The position numbers and the translations under genes are program-made. A stretch of DNA of 64,000 bases from Dolichospermum flos-aquae CCAP 1403/13F (GTDB taxonomy: Bacteria > Cyanobacteriota > Cyanobacteriia > Cyanobacteriales > Nostocaceae), in assembly GCF_012516395.1 (NCBI RefSeq), contig NZ_CP051206.1:4965334-5029333 (forward strand), given 5' to 3'. How positions within the stretch are numbered: the stretch's first letter is position 1; every line of letters starts with the position of its first letter. Under the pieces are notes generated by a model. The model was given only the letters and a program-made list of their open reading frames with translations, had not been told where the DNA came from and ran no database searches. Shown here piece after piece: positions 1 through 9,732 of this stretch.

Positions 1-69
1 GGAAGAAAGCAAAAAGGTTCTAAATTTTAGATTTTTTATAATCTTAATTCAAAAAGGATTGAACAATCA

Positions 70-1218
70 ATGAAAATGGCTTACGTTACTAATTTTGATG
101 CAAGAACTCTAAGCAATAAGTGGTCTGGGCTAGGCTATTATATTGCTGAGTCACTTCAAAAGCAATCTATACCTCTTGATTACATTGGACCATTAGAGGA
201 TAAATTAACTCTACAATTTGTGAATAAGTTGAAAAGTCGTTACTACAAATGTTTTGGAGAAAACTATATAAAATATATCGAGCCATTAATTTTAAAAAAC
301 TATGCAAGGCAAATTTCTAAAAATCTCAACAACATCAAAGCTGATGTTGTATTCAGTGCAGGAAGTGATTCAATTGCCTATCTAGAATGTAATCAACCGA
401 TTGTTTTCTGGGCAGATGCAACCTTTGCAAATTTAATAGATTTTTACCCTGTATATAGTAATCTCTGTAAAGAATCTCTCCATAATGCCCATTTAATTCA
501 GAGTATTAGTCTCAAGAAATCTCAGTTAGCAATTTACTCCTCTGAATGGGCAGCCCAAACGGCTATTAACTATTACAATGCCGATCCTGAAAAGGTGAAA
601 GTTGTACCTTTTGGAGCTAATATTGAAAGTGATCACAATATTGACGACATTACAGCTGCAATTGAATCTAGACCAATTGATAAATGCAAACTCTTATTTT
701 TAGGAGTTGACTGGTTTCGTAAGGGCGGTGATGTTGCCCTAGAGGTGGCTAAAAAACTGAATAATTCAGGGTTAAAAACTGAATTAACAATAGTTGGCTG
801 TCAACCGACTGAAGACGAACCCCTACCTAATTTCGTTAAAGTTCTGGGTTTTATTCCAAAATCTACTCTTGAGGGTAAAAAGAAAATATATCAACTTATT
901 GCCGATTCTCATTTCTTAATTCTACCTTCAATAGCGGACTGTACCCCTATTGTTTTCGCTGAGGCAAATTCTCTAGGAGTGCCTTGTATCTCTAGAAGAG
1001 TTGGTGGAATTCCGACAATAATCAAAGATGATTTGAATGGCAAGCTATTTGATCGGGATAGCGATCCTTTTGAATACTGTGAATACATTTTTAATATCTT
1101 TACCAACTATACTCAATACAAAGAATTAGCTCTCTCTGCTTTTAATGAATACGAATCGCGCCTGAACTGGAGAGTAGCTGGTCAGAAAGTTAGAGATTTG
1201 CTCATGACAATAGCATAA
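70..1218 (+). CDS. GT4-type glycosyltransferase
   Basis: This protein of about 382 residues has the two-domain GT-B look of GT4 retaining glycosyltransferases. The C-terminal half carries KLLFLGVDWFRKGGD (start of the nucleotide-sugar domain), an ELTIVG strand, and the donor-binding segment LPSIADCTPIVFAEANSLGVP followed by GGIPTII. The second Glu of the usual EX7E pair is in FAEANSLG. The start is preceded by AAAAAGGATT about 10 bases upstream; a second Met two codons later is possible. It is the first complete gene of a co-directional polysaccharide cluster and is 14 bases from the next gene, so they are probably co-transcribed. Donor sugar and acceptor cannot be read from sequence. Confidence 0.85.
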   Translation: MKMAYVTNFDARTLSNKWSGLGYYIAESLQKQSIPLDYIGPLEDKLTLQFVNKLKSRYYKCFGENYIKYIEPLILKNYARQISKNLNNIKADVVFSAGSDSIAYLECNQPIVFWADATFANLIDFYPVYSNLCKESLHNAHLIQSISLKKSQLAIYSSEWAAQTAINYYNADPEKVKVVPFGANIESDHNIDDITAAIESRPIDKCKLLFLGVDWFRKGGDVALEVAKKLNNSGLKTELTIVGCQPTEDEPLPNFVKVLGFIPKSTLEGKKKIYQLIADSHFLILPSIADCTPIVFAEANSLGVPCISRRVGGIPTIIKDDLNGKLFDRDSDPFEYCEYIFNIFTNYTQYKELALSAFNEYESRLNWRVAGQKVRDLLMTIA

Positions 1219-1232
1219 AAATTGCAAATATT

Positions 1233-2135
1233 ATGAAAAACGCCGAAAAAGTTTTCGTTAGACTCAACGGACGGCTGGGTAATCAGTTGTTTCAACTGGC
1301 TTTAGCTTTGAATATTTCACAGCGATTTAAGGTTAAAGTTTTGCTAGATGATTATTTGTCCATACGCCAAGGATTTGAAAGATTCTTATTTAAAGATTTG
1401 TCTGTATTTAACTATTTTCAATATTGCTCCAAGCTGCATTCATTTACTAATAGAGTTCAGCATAATTCTACCCTCAGAAAGTTTTACAAGCCAAATAATA
1501 TATTCATAGAAAGTGAGAAAAATAATTATGAATTAGATTTCGCACAACCATATAAATCATATACGGGATTTTTTCAATCGCCCAGATTTTTCCCAGAAAG
1601 AGACGTAATTCTTAAAGCCTTCTCTTTAAGCAGTGAATTTATATGTGAACCGCTTTCGGGACTTTTGGATTTGATGGAAAAAACAGAATGTCTTGCGATT
1701 AGTGTTAGAAGAGGTGACTTTTTCGAGAATTCTGGCTTGGGAGTATGTTCAAATGAATATTATATTAATGCCATCAATTTTGTTCGAGACAGAAGATCCA
1801 TTGATTGTATCTTTGTTTTTTCTGATGATATTGCCTACTGTCGTGAACTCCTAGCTTTGCTTGATTGTCAAGTTATTTATGTGGAAGGATTTACACCTGC
1901 AAAATCCTTGTATTTAATGAGTCAATGTAAGCATTTTGTGATTGCAAACAGCACCTTTAGTTGGTGGGGTGCTTGGTTATCAGAGCATAAAGATAAGTTG
2001 ATAGTTCGCCCCGAACCTTGGAATAATCAACAATCTGTTTTATCTGACTTTCTTCCACCTGGTTGGATTGGATTACCTAAACATCCCATCCTTAAGTCTT
2101 CCGCAATATCTAAATCACTGTTTTCGGGCGGCTAA
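1233..2135 (+). CDS. GT11 family alpha-1,2-fucosyltransferase-like glycosyltransferase
   Basis: The 300-residue protein has the GT11 pattern: LNGRLGNQLFQ at residues 11-21, GFFQS near 112-116, SVRRGDF (residues 157-163, the RRGD donor-binding motif), and NSTFSWWGAWL at 239-249 followed by a conserved PEPW segment. GT11 enzymes transfer fucose, usually alpha-1,2, from GDP-fucose to a terminal galactose of a glycan. Length matches bacterial members. It probably adds a fucose or related deoxyhexose to the repeat unit built by the surrounding transferases. No GDP-fucose synthesis genes lie in the window. The family call is firm; linkage and acceptor are inferred. Confidence 0.88.
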   Translation: MKNAEKVFVRLNGRLGNQLFQLALALNISQRFKVKVLLDDYLSIRQGFERFLFKDLSVFNYFQYCSKLHSFTNRVQHNSTLRKFYKPNNIFIESEKNNYELDFAQPYKSYTGFFQSPRFFPERDVILKAFSLSSEFICEPLSGLLDLMEKTECLAISVRRGDFFENSGLGVCSNEYYINAINFVRDRRSIDCIFVFSDDIAYCRELLALLDCQVIYVEGFTPAKSLYLMSQCKHFVIANSTFSWWGAWLSEHKDKLIVRPEPWNNQQSVLSDFLPPGWIGLPKHPILKSSAISKSLFSGG

Positions 2136-2208
2136 AAAACTCTTGGTTTTCCTTCAACAATACCTTTGCCAAACAAAATAAGAGCCTATAATAAGAGGAT
2201 TAAGTAAT

Positions 2209-3162
2209 ATGGAACCGCTGGTAACAGTCATTGTCACTGTTTTTAAACGAGTTGAGTTTATCCGAGAGGCTATCGAGAGCGTTTTAGCACAAACATTTGA
2301 GTCCTATGAAATTATTGTTACAGACGATGCAGATAGCGAAGCTGCAAAAACTATTTGCGAATCAGTTAGTAGACCAGATCGAGTTCGTTATCGGTCTAAC
2401 AAGCGGAGACTTGGTGTAGCATTAAATCTCCGTGTTGCCATATTGGAAGCAAGAGGGAAATATGTGGCTATTCTCAATGATGATGATTATTGGGAACCTA
2501 ATTTCTTGTTTCGACTAGTATTGCCATTAGAGCAAGATTCTGGACGCGTATTAGCATTTAGCGATCATTGGATCATGCTTCAAGATGGCAAAATTGATAT
2601 GCAACAAACCGATAGAAATACAAAGATATTCAAAAGAGATAAACTTTCTGAAGGTGAGTTAAGAAACACAACCGATCTCGCGCTCAACAAAACAATTCCC
2701 CTTGTACAGGCATCTGTTTTCCGAAAAGAGTTTCTAGATACCGATTTACTCGTTACTAATGTTTCTGGAGCTTATGATTTTTGGATTACTTGTTTACTAG
2801 CAGTCAGTGGTCAGCCATTTTACTATGTTGCGGAACGTTTAACTCGTTATAGAACACATCCCCAGATGGAAACGCTTAGACTGGCTGCTGATAAATTTGA
2901 GCCAGAAGTTTTCATATACCGTAGTTTGCTGCAAGCGAATTACTTTCCTGAATGGCAAAAGTTTATTGAACAGCAGTTAGCATATATACTGTATAGGTGT
3001 GGCAGGGCTAGATTGGAATTTAACGACATTGAAAAAGCTCGGCAATTATTTAAAGAATCGTTACGCTTATTTCTATCCTGGAAAGCTGTACTAAGGCTGA
3101 GTATTACTTACCTACCTAGACCAATCCGTTTAGGCTTGTCCTTCACTCAAATAGTTGATTAG
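2209..3162 (+). CDS. GT2 family glycosyltransferase
   Basis: A GT-A fold inverting transferase of about 317 residues. The N terminus VTVIVTVFKR, the segment IIVTDDAD and the DXD-like metal-binding motif NDDDYW near residue 86 are typical of GT2. The C-terminal third (ARQLFKESLRLFLSWKAVLRL) resembles the TPR-like helical tail often found behind GT2 domains in polysaccharide clusters. It lies 73 bases after the fucosyltransferase gene and in the same direction. The sugar transferred is unknown. Confidence 0.87.
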   Translation: MEPLVTVIVTVFKRVEFIREAIESVLAQTFESYEIIVTDDADSEAAKTICESVSRPDRVRYRSNKRRLGVALNLRVAILEARGKYVAILNDDDYWEPNFLFRLVLPLEQDSGRVLAFSDHWIMLQDGKIDMQQTDRNTKIFKRDKLSEGELRNTTDLALNKTIPLVQASVFRKEFLDTDLLVTNVSGAYDFWITCLLAVSGQPFYYVAERLTRYRTHPQMETLRLAADKFEPEVFIYRSLLQANYFPEWQKFIEQQLAYILYRCGRARLEFNDIEKARQLFKESLRLFLSWKAVLRLSITYLPRPIRLGLSFTQIVD

Positions 3163-3254
3163 TTTCATAATTATCTCACCTTAAAAGCAAATACTCTCCT
3201 AAAAATTTTTAGCTGTTTCTCCTATTCACCGAAATATTAATAAGCGTTACAGTT

Positions 3255-4310
3255 ATGGATAAGAAGTTAATTGTTAGCATCATCATCAATAATTATAACT
3301 ACGATCGCTTTCTCCCAGAAGCAATTAATAGCACCATTAACCAAACCTATCCTCATACTGAAATTATTGTTGTTGATGATGGATCAACTGACAATTCCCG
3401 TAATATTATTGATGGATATGGCGATTGCATCATTCCCATCTTTCAAGAAAACGGTAAACAAGCTGCGGCTCTAAATAGTGGCTTTGCATCCAGTCATGGT
3501 GATATTATCCTTTTTCTTGATTCTGATGACTGTCTCTTGCCTAATGCAGTTGAGCAGGTTGTAGAGGTATGGAAACCGGGAGTTGGCAAAGTTCACTACC
3601 GCTTGAAAGTCGTGGATACCGAAAAGCAACCATTAGGATATTACATTCCTACGACTGAAGCGAAGTTATCTTCTGGAGAGGTGTGGCGGCATTTGCTAGA
3701 AACCAGTAGCTATACAAGTACGCCCATGAGTGGTAATGCTTATAGTCGAACTGCTCTAACTAATGTTTTCCCAATTCCCGATGAGTATAAGACCACGGCA
3801 GATGACTATTTGATGATCTCAACACCATTTTATGGTGAGGTTGTGGGCATTGAAGAACCACTTGGGTTATATCGCATTCACAACAGTAACCAATGGGCGT
3901 TGACATCAGTTTCCGGCAGCCGATTTCGCCGATTTGTGCAACATGACTTGCAAAACTTTTCTCTGCTGCTACAACGCGCTAAGGAGTTCGGTCTAGAAGT
4001 TCCTAATGACTTGGAAAAGAGATCCCTGGGTCGTTTGTGGTCACGTTTAGCATCGCTGCGTCTAGAACCTCAAGTCCATCCTGTTGTTTCAGATAATTCA
4101 CTTCAACTTATTTATTGGGGGTTTCGGTCTCTCTGGAAATATTCTGACTTTAACTGGCAGAAACGATGTATTTATAGCATCTTTTTTCTCTGGGTTGGAT
4201 TGATGCCAGTTCCACTAGCAAAATTGGGTTTTACCTGGTTATATGCTCCGCATCTTCGTCCAAAAACAATTGATTGGATATTGATTAAAATTCGCACATT
4301 AGTTAAATAA
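3255..4310 (+). CDS. GT2 family glycosyltransferase
   Basis: A 351-residue GT2 protein with SIIINNYNYDRFL at the N terminus, IIVVDDGSTDNS (UDP/dTDP-sugar binding) and the DXD motif LDSDD near residue 92. A hydrophobic C-terminal stretch around residues 300-325 (IFFLWVGLMPVPLAKLGF) may dock the enzyme at the membrane. It is one of two GT2 enzymes in this cluster and so probably adds an inner sugar of the repeat unit. Donor specificity cannot be inferred. Confidence 0.87.
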   Translation: MDKKLIVSIIINNYNYDRFLPEAINSTINQTYPHTEIIVVDDGSTDNSRNIIDGYGDCIIPIFQENGKQAAALNSGFASSHGDIILFLDSDDCLLPNAVEQVVEVWKPGVGKVHYRLKVVDTEKQPLGYYIPTTEAKLSSGEVWRHLLETSSYTSTPMSGNAYSRTALTNVFPIPDEYKTTADDYLMISTPFYGEVVGIEEPLGLYRIHNSNQWALTSVSGSRFRRFVQHDLQNFSLLLQRAKEFGLEVPNDLEKRSLGRLWSRLASLRLEPQVHPVVSDNSLQLIYWGFRSLWKYSDFNWQKRCIYSIFFLWVGLMPVPLAKLGFTWLYAPHLRPKTIDWILIKIRTLVK

Positions 4311-4347
4311 GCCGCCAATAATAAATATTTATCAAAGATTCAGATTT

Positions 4348-5592
4348 ATGAACGCTCCATTTCGTTTAGGCATTGTTTTTACCCATCCAACTCAACATCA
4401 CGGACCACTTTGGAGAAAATTAAATGAACAACCTGGTCTTTCCGTCAAAGTCCTTTACCTCTGCAATGAAAATCAGATCAGTGGTGATGCTCTTCTGGGT
4501 GGTAGTTCTCAACCTTGGGATGTTGATGTATTAAGTGGCTATGAGTATGATTATCTCAAAGATTTGTCTGGAAGAGTACCATCCCAACAAGAAAAGAACG
4601 TTATCAGCCCAGAGTTGTTCAATAGTCTGACTCCAGATAACTTCGATGCCATTTTCATGCAGAGTTTTGTTAATTACTCTTACCGATTAACTGCTCTGCT
4701 GTGTAAACTCCGTGGCATTCCTTTAATCATGCAAAACGATGCAACCATCATGTCTGATTGTCGCTACAGTCGCTTGCGGCGAATTATGATGGCGATTCTT
4801 TACCCCTGGATGCTTAATTTAGCAGATTACTGGCTCTCCTGTGGCGACCATAATGAAATCCACTTACGTCATTATGGTGTTGCAGACGAAAAAATTGTCC
4901 GTGGGTGTCATCCCGTAGATGGTGAACGATTTGAGCAATCAATTAGGCAAAACCAAAACGAAATTTGGAAAATTCGTCAGGAACTTAGTGGGAATGAGGA
5001 TACTTTAATTTATGGCTTTGCAGGTAAATATATAGAGCGGAAAAATCCCTTTGAATTTATTGCAGCTATAGAAAAAGCCCATCAACGTGATCCGCGTGTC
5101 AGAGGAATCATGATTGGTGGAGGTGACTTAGAATCCGAGATTAATCAACGTCTTAGCCAACTTGGTAATGCAGAGGTTATCAATCTTGGCTTTGTGAATC
5201 AAGCCAAAATTCCTCTCTACTATGCAGCCATGGATGTTTTTGTAGTTACATCGTGGATTGATCCCCATCCCCTAGTGGTTTCAGAAGCAATGGTATCTGG
5301 GACACCTCCTATTTTGAGCGATCGCTGTGGTAATTGGGGGTATAACGATACAGTTCGCCATCGCTACAATGGTTTGGTTTATCCTTGTGGTAATTCTGAT
5401 GTCTTAGCAAAGACAATGCTAGAAATGACTGATATTGAGACTCGTAAGAAGTACAGCACAAATTCTAAAGAAGTCTTTCACGGACAAGATATCTACTGCG
5501 AAGTCCAAGCTTTTTTAGAAGTGATAGAACGAATCAAAGAAGGTTTAGTAATAAAATCCAGGAACTTTAGTAAATCTAGCTTTGGGAATTAG
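4348..5592 (+). CDS. GT4-type glycosyltransferase
   Basis: A GT-B glycosyltransferase of about 414 residues. The N terminus (FRLGIVFTHPTQHHGPLWRK) differs from the common Gly-rich GT4 start, while the C-terminal half has YGFAGKYIERKNPFEFI, IMIGGGDLE, INLGFVNQ and the donor-binding segment DPHPLVVSEAMVSGTPPILS. It is co-directional with its neighbours and 37 bases after the previous stop. The His-rich HPTQHHGP opening is shared with some capsule and O-antigen transferases, but no more precise call is supported. Confidence 0.84.
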   Translation: MNAPFRLGIVFTHPTQHHGPLWRKLNEQPGLSVKVLYLCNENQISGDALLGGSSQPWDVDVLSGYEYDYLKDLSGRVPSQQEKNVISPELFNSLTPDNFDAIFMQSFVNYSYRLTALLCKLRGIPLIMQNDATIMSDCRYSRLRRIMMAILYPWMLNLADYWLSCGDHNEIHLRHYGVADEKIVRGCHPVDGERFEQSIRQNQNEIWKIRQELSGNEDTLIYGFAGKYIERKNPFEFIAAIEKAHQRDPRVRGIMIGGGDLESEINQRLSQLGNAEVINLGFVNQAKIPLYYAAMDVFVVTSWIDPHPLVVSEAMVSGTPPILSDRCGNWGYNDTVRHRYNGLVYPCGNSDVLAKTMLEMTDIETRKKYSTNSKEVFHGQDIYCEVQAFLEVIERIKEGLVIKSRNFSKSSFGN

Positions 5593-5710
5593 ATAATTAT
5601 TTTTTGCTTCCCATTTTGAAGAAAGAACGTTTTTTATAAAATAGCTGTTACTAGAATCTGTTGTCCTTCAAATTCAAATTAGCATCTTTGTCAGTCAAGG
5701 AGTTTCTCTT

Positions 5711-6679
5711 ATGGTTAAGATAGCCTACTTAGTCTTAGCTCATCACGATCCAATTCACTTAGAAAGATTGGTCAATTCCATTGATTATCAGGCTCATATT
5801 TTTATACATTTGGATAAGAAAACAAACATTGATAGATATATAAATATTGCTAATATAGAGTCAGTAAATTTTATTCCTGAGAGAGTAAAGGTCTATTGGG
5901 GAGGGATTTCAATGGTCAAGGCAATTTTAAATCTTATTAAAACTGCATTGGCTTCCAAAGAAAATTTTTCACATTTGGTGCTGCTCTCTGGTTCTGATTA
6001 TCCGATTAAACCTGTATCCACATTCTATGATTTTTTGAAAAGCAATCCTGATAGACAATTTATTAAACTTACTAACCTCAATGAATCACCATTACCCTCT
6101 GAAAAACGACTCACTAACTACTGGTTTATGGAACCTTTCCAACCTTTTTATAATGACAGATTCTTTAGACGAGTATTACAAAAAATATTCCATTTAGGAG
6201 TGACAAAAAAGCCTCTAAACAATGTTTCAACAGTTTGGGGTAGCCAATGGTGGGCAATTACTCCTGAATGTGCAGCTTTCATTTTGCAATATCTAGAAGA
6301 AAATCCAGTTTTTATAAATTTTTATAAATATGCTCACGCACCTGATGAACACTTTTTTCATACAGTTGTAGCTAACTCTCCTTTTTTTGAAAAAGCAGGA
6401 GGATTTCGGCAAGAAATTAGGTGGCCCCACGAAGTTTCAAATATTACGCTAAACTTTGAGGGGAGAATTTTTGCTGAAAATGATTATGAGTTTCTTGAGG
6501 ACTTGCGTTTTAATAGAAAACCAACCGAACAGCGAATGTCTAAAGAATTGTGCAACCTAATGGATACATCATTAATCCGCGGAGCTTTTAGTTACTCTGA
6601 CTTTTTCTTTGCGAGAAAATTCACAACAAACAAATCTTCTCGCTTACTTGATCTGATAGATAAGAATCTTCTTTCTTGA
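5711..6679 (+). CDS. GT14 family (core-2/I-branching type) beta-glycosyltransferase
   Basis: The protein matches the GT14 family: IAYLVLAHHDPIHLERLV at the N terminus, IFIHLDKK, the central HLVLLSGSDYPIKP, then VWGSQWWAITPECAAFIL and YAHAPDEHFFHTVVANSPF. Members are inverting transferases related to beta-1,6-N-acetylglucosaminyl- and xylosyltransferases, and many bacterial ones lack a membrane anchor, as here. Length (322 residues) is normal. It may introduce a branch in the polysaccharide; in bacteria the real donor is rarely known. The preceding 118-base gap is the longest in the first part of the cluster and may hold a secondary promoter. Confidence 0.86.
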   Translation: MVKIAYLVLAHHDPIHLERLVNSIDYQAHIFIHLDKKTNIDRYINIANIESVNFIPERVKVYWGGISMVKAILNLIKTALASKENFSHLVLLSGSDYPIKPVSTFYDFLKSNPDRQFIKLTNLNESPLPSEKRLTNYWFMEPFQPFYNDRFFRRVLQKIFHLGVTKKPLNNVSTVWGSQWWAITPECAAFILQYLEENPVFINFYKYAHAPDEHFFHTVVANSPFFEKAGGFRQEIRWPHEVSNITLNFEGRIFAENDYEFLEDLRFNRKPTEQRMSKELCNLMDTSLIRGAFSYSDFFFARKFTTNKSSRLLDLIDKNLLS

Positions 6680-6810
6680 AAATTGAATTTAAGGACACCT
6701 CGAAAAATTCAAACTGCAAGGTTTTGAAAAGTTATTGGCATCAAAAATATCGAGAAATTTCAAATCCACAAAAATAGTTTATTTATTGGAAATTTAGTAG
6801 AGGCTTAGAG

Positions 6811-8046
6811 ATGAAGATTGCATTCATCAGCTATGAATACCCTCCAGATACTGGAGGTGGTGGGATTGCCACTTATGTGGAACAAGCTGCCAAGATGTTG
6901 CAAAACAGAGGAAACCTGGTAGAAGTTTTTACAGCAAGTCACTATCGCTCAGGTGTGGAAATTGAAGCAAGTGGTGTCAGGATTCATCGAATTCAACTTG
7001 AGAATAAAAAGCTATTTGCTAACGAAATTGCTCCAGTTTTTGCTGAACGTCATGCTTTAGTTAAATTTGATGTTTTAGAAGGACCAGATTTTTGTGCTGA
7101 TGCTGCTGGAGTAATCCGCCTTATTCCTGAGATTCCGCTGGTCGTCAAGCTTCACACTCCTAATGGAATTTGCCGTCAGGTTCAAGCAGCAACGATAACG
7201 GAGTTTATCCCAAAACTCAGAACGAATCTGGGTGCCTGCCATCAATGGCTCAATCCCAGTTCGATTGAAAACATTGAGAAGCGCCATGCTCATGATGCTG
7301 ATGTAATTGCTGCTCCCTCAAATCTAATTGCTGAATTGTTGATCAAGCAATGGAAACTGAATCGCCAAAAAGTACACATCTTTCCATCTCCATATATTCC
7401 CTCTCCTGAGACCCTCAGCATTCCCATTGAACAAAAAGCCAGTCAGGTGGTCACATTTGTTGGGCGCTTGGAAATTAGAAAAGGTGTACTCGACCTGGCT
7501 CAGGCGATTCCAGATATCCTGAAACACTGCCCAGATGCAAAATTTCGTTTTGTTGGGAAAGCAGGGCTATCACCTGATCCTGAGAAAAATATGCAGCAGT
7601 ATATTGAAAAACTTTTACATCCTTATTGCCACTCACTCAAATTCATTGGACCCGTTCCCAACACTCAAATTCCATTCATACTAGGACAAACAGATGTATG
7701 CATCTTTCCCAGTTTGTTTGATAACTTCCCTTTGGTTTGCTTAGAGGCAATGGCGGCTGGTCGCGCTGTAATTGGCAGTATTGCCAGTGGCATGGTTGAA
7801 ATAATCAACACTAATTCTGTCGGCAGATTAATATCACCAAATTCCCCACAACAAATTACTCAATCTACGATAGAACTGTTGCAGAATCCAGAACTACGCG
7901 TTCAGGTGGGAATAGCCGCTCGTGAGCGAGTTTTACAGGAATATAATCTTGAGCGCATTGGAGATTTACAGGAGAAGAGTTATCAAGTTGCAATTGAAAC
8001 TAGACAAAGATTGGGAACTCGTCGAAAATTTTCAATCTTTGCCTAA
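6811..8046 (+). CDS. GT4-type glycosyltransferase
   Basis: A classical GT4 enzyme. The N terminus KIAFISYEYPPDTGGGGIAT carries the Gly-rich acceptor loop. The C-terminal half has VTFVGRLEIRKGVLDLA, FRFVGKAG, and FPSLFDNFPLVCLEAMAAGRAVIGS, the donor-site EX7E region. Length (411 residues) is usual. GAGG of TAGTAGAGGCTTAGAG lies about 12 bases before the ATG. It is a cytoplasmic enzyme acting on lipid-linked intermediates by family analogy; substrates are unknown. Confidence 0.87.
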   Translation: MKIAFISYEYPPDTGGGGIATYVEQAAKMLQNRGNLVEVFTASHYRSGVEIEASGVRIHRIQLENKKLFANEIAPVFAERHALVKFDVLEGPDFCADAAGVIRLIPEIPLVVKLHTPNGICRQVQAATITEFIPKLRTNLGACHQWLNPSSIENIEKRHAHDADVIAAPSNLIAELLIKQWKLNRQKVHIFPSPYIPSPETLSIPIEQKASQVVTFVGRLEIRKGVLDLAQAIPDILKHCPDAKFRFVGKAGLSPDPEKNMQQYIEKLLHPYCHSLKFIGPVPNTQIPFILGQTDVCIFPSLFDNFPLVCLEAMAAGRAVIGSIASGMVEIINTNSVGRLISPNSPQQITQSTIELLQNPELRVQVGIAARERVLQEYNLERIGDLQEKSYQVAIETRQRLGTRRKFSIFA

Positions 8047-8100
8047 TAGATAGGCATTGCTTGTGTGGAGATATCAAATCAATTTATTTGGAGATATGCA

Positions 8101-9219
8101 ATGCGGTTAGTGATTGTTCGTAGAGAACCTGGTGTTGCTCTGAGTATGGATGTCTATGCTGACAATTTAGTTACCGAATTAAAGGCAATCCGTCCAAATT
8201 GGGAAATTGTCGAGGTTGCACCCCATCCTTGGAGCAAAAGCCAAGAAAACCTGTGGCACTCCGGGACTGGTATCCGCAAGTATTATGAACGCTATTGGCA
8301 TCATCCCCAACAAGTTTGTCAGGTAGAAGGAGATATTTATCACATCATTGATCATACCAATGCTCATGTTGCCTATTGGTTGAAAAATAAAGGCAAACCT
8401 CTTATTATTACATGTCACGACTTAGTGCAGTTTGTCTATCCAGAAATTCTCAAAGGACAGTCCCGTTTTCCCGCTTTCAGTATGGCATCTTGGCAATTTT
8501 CAGTTAGAGGAATGTGTTATGCTGATTGTGTGATTGCTGTTTCCTCAAATACAGCTAAGGATGTTCATAAAAGGCTGAATATTGAATTAGAGAAAATTTT
8601 GGTAGTTCCTAACGGAGTTGAAGCATCCTTTCAAACATTACCATCCCAGGAAGTAAAATCATTTCGGAAAAAATATCAACGGTTACCTGAAGAAATCTGT
8701 TTACTTAATGTTGGCTCAACTCACCAACGAAAGAACATTATTACTGTGTTGAAAGTGCTAAAAACTCTTAAAGATCGAGGGTTATCAGTCCGTCTTTGGC
8801 GGTCAGGGGGCAAATTTATGGCAGAGCAAATAACCTTTATCAAAGAACTTAATCTTGAGGAAGATATTCTTGATTTTGGTACTGCTGATAAAAATATTCT
8901 AATTCAACTTTACAATGCAGCGGATGTTCTCTTAGCACCATCTCTCTATGAAGGTTTTGGTTTGACAGTTTTAGAGGCAATGGCCTGCGGACTACCGGTA
9001 ATTACTTCTAATATCTCATCCCTCCCAGAAGTGGTGGGTAATGCGGCAGTGTTGGTTAATCCTATGGATATCCAAACTATGTCTGAATCTGTAGTTAGGC
9101 TCACACAGAATTCTAGTGACCGTCAAAATTTGATTACTCAGGGATTTGCAAGAGCTAAACAATTGACTTGGAAAAAATCAGCAGAACATTTGGTTTCAGC
9201 TTATGAGCAGTTAAGTTGA
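8101..9219 (+). CDS. GT4-type glycosyltransferase
   Basis: A GT4 protein of about 372 residues. I place the start at the ATG giving [20 protein letters not shown] because TTTGGAG sits 7 bases upstream; the frame is open to a GTG at 8065 but that extension has no ribosome-binding site or family-like sequence. The C-terminal domain shows [24 protein letters not shown] and [24 protein letters not shown], a textbook donor site with both Glu residues. Its upstream neighbour ends 54 bases earlier, consistent with one operon. Confidence 0.87.
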   Translation: MRLVIVRREPGVALSMDVYADNLVTELKAIRPNWEIVEVAPHPWSKSQENLWHSGTGIRKYYERYWHHPQQVCQVEGDIYHIIDHTNAHVAYWLKNKGKPLIITCHDLVQFVYPEILKGQSRFPAFSMASWQFSVRGMCYADCVIAVSSNTAKDVHKRLNIELEKILVVPNGVEASFQTLPSQEVKSFRKKYQRLPEEICLLNVGSTHQRKNIITVLKVLKTLKDRGLSVRLWRSGGKFMAEQITFIKELNLEEDILDFGTADKNILIQLYNAADVLLAPSLYEGFGLTVLEAMACGLPVITSNISSLPEVVGNAAVLVNPMDIQTMSESVVRLTQNSSDRQNLITQGFARAKQLTWKKSAEHLVSAYEQLS

Positions 9220-9332
9220 TCAAAATTCGTACTTGCGAATAAGAGTGGCTTTCTCAAAATTTTCTCAACGGCATCCGGTGAGTTTATAACAGCAAAAAAG
9301 ATTATTAGTAAATCAGAAATTTAGAAGAAATT

Positions 9333-9644
9333 ATGAACGTTTTGATGAGAAAACTGCAATTAGCATTAACACCGCAGACAAGGCTTCTGAAAACAAAATT
9401 GTCCAATGGAGCAATAGTTTACGGAAAAAATAGCACAGGATTCGGCGGACGGGGAATATATATTTATAGAGATGCTATTGAGCCAGAGTTTGAACACCTA
9501 GACAAATTATTAGATTCAGAAGGTGTTTTTATAGATGTTGGTGCTAACACAGGTATATACACGATCAAAGCTGCAAAACACTTTGATAATAATGGGACTG
9601 TTTTGAGACACCATAAGCCAAAACTTTGCACTTTTTTGTTCTAA
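9333..9644 (+). pseudogene. FkbM-family methyltransferase, truncated
   Basis: The first ~90 residues read like the beginning of an FkbM-family SAM-dependent methyltransferase: LSNGAIVYGKNSTGFGGRGIY, then the SAM-binding motif FIDVGANTGIYTIKAAK at about residues 66-82. After NNGTV (near base 9603) the homology stops and the frame ends in an unrelated LRHHKPKLCTFLF tail. Family members are normally 200-280 residues, so the catalytic C-terminal part is missing. The following ~85 bases hold palindromic, repeat-like DNA (ACACCACACTACGCTATCAG), suggesting deletion or insertion of mobile DNA. Such enzymes O-methylate sugars. The product is probably inactive. Confidence 0.7.
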
Positions 9645-9732
9645 AAATCTGCGAAACCATTATTAATAAACGGTTTTAGTTTTATATGGCTTACACCACA
9701 CTACGCTATCAGCAAGCCCTATTTAGAGTTTG

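Noticed and set aside
1-69. Short frame ending TAG at 28-30 at the left edge (GRKQKGSKF)
   Set aside because: It could be the tail of an upstream gene, but nine codons are too few to support a call.
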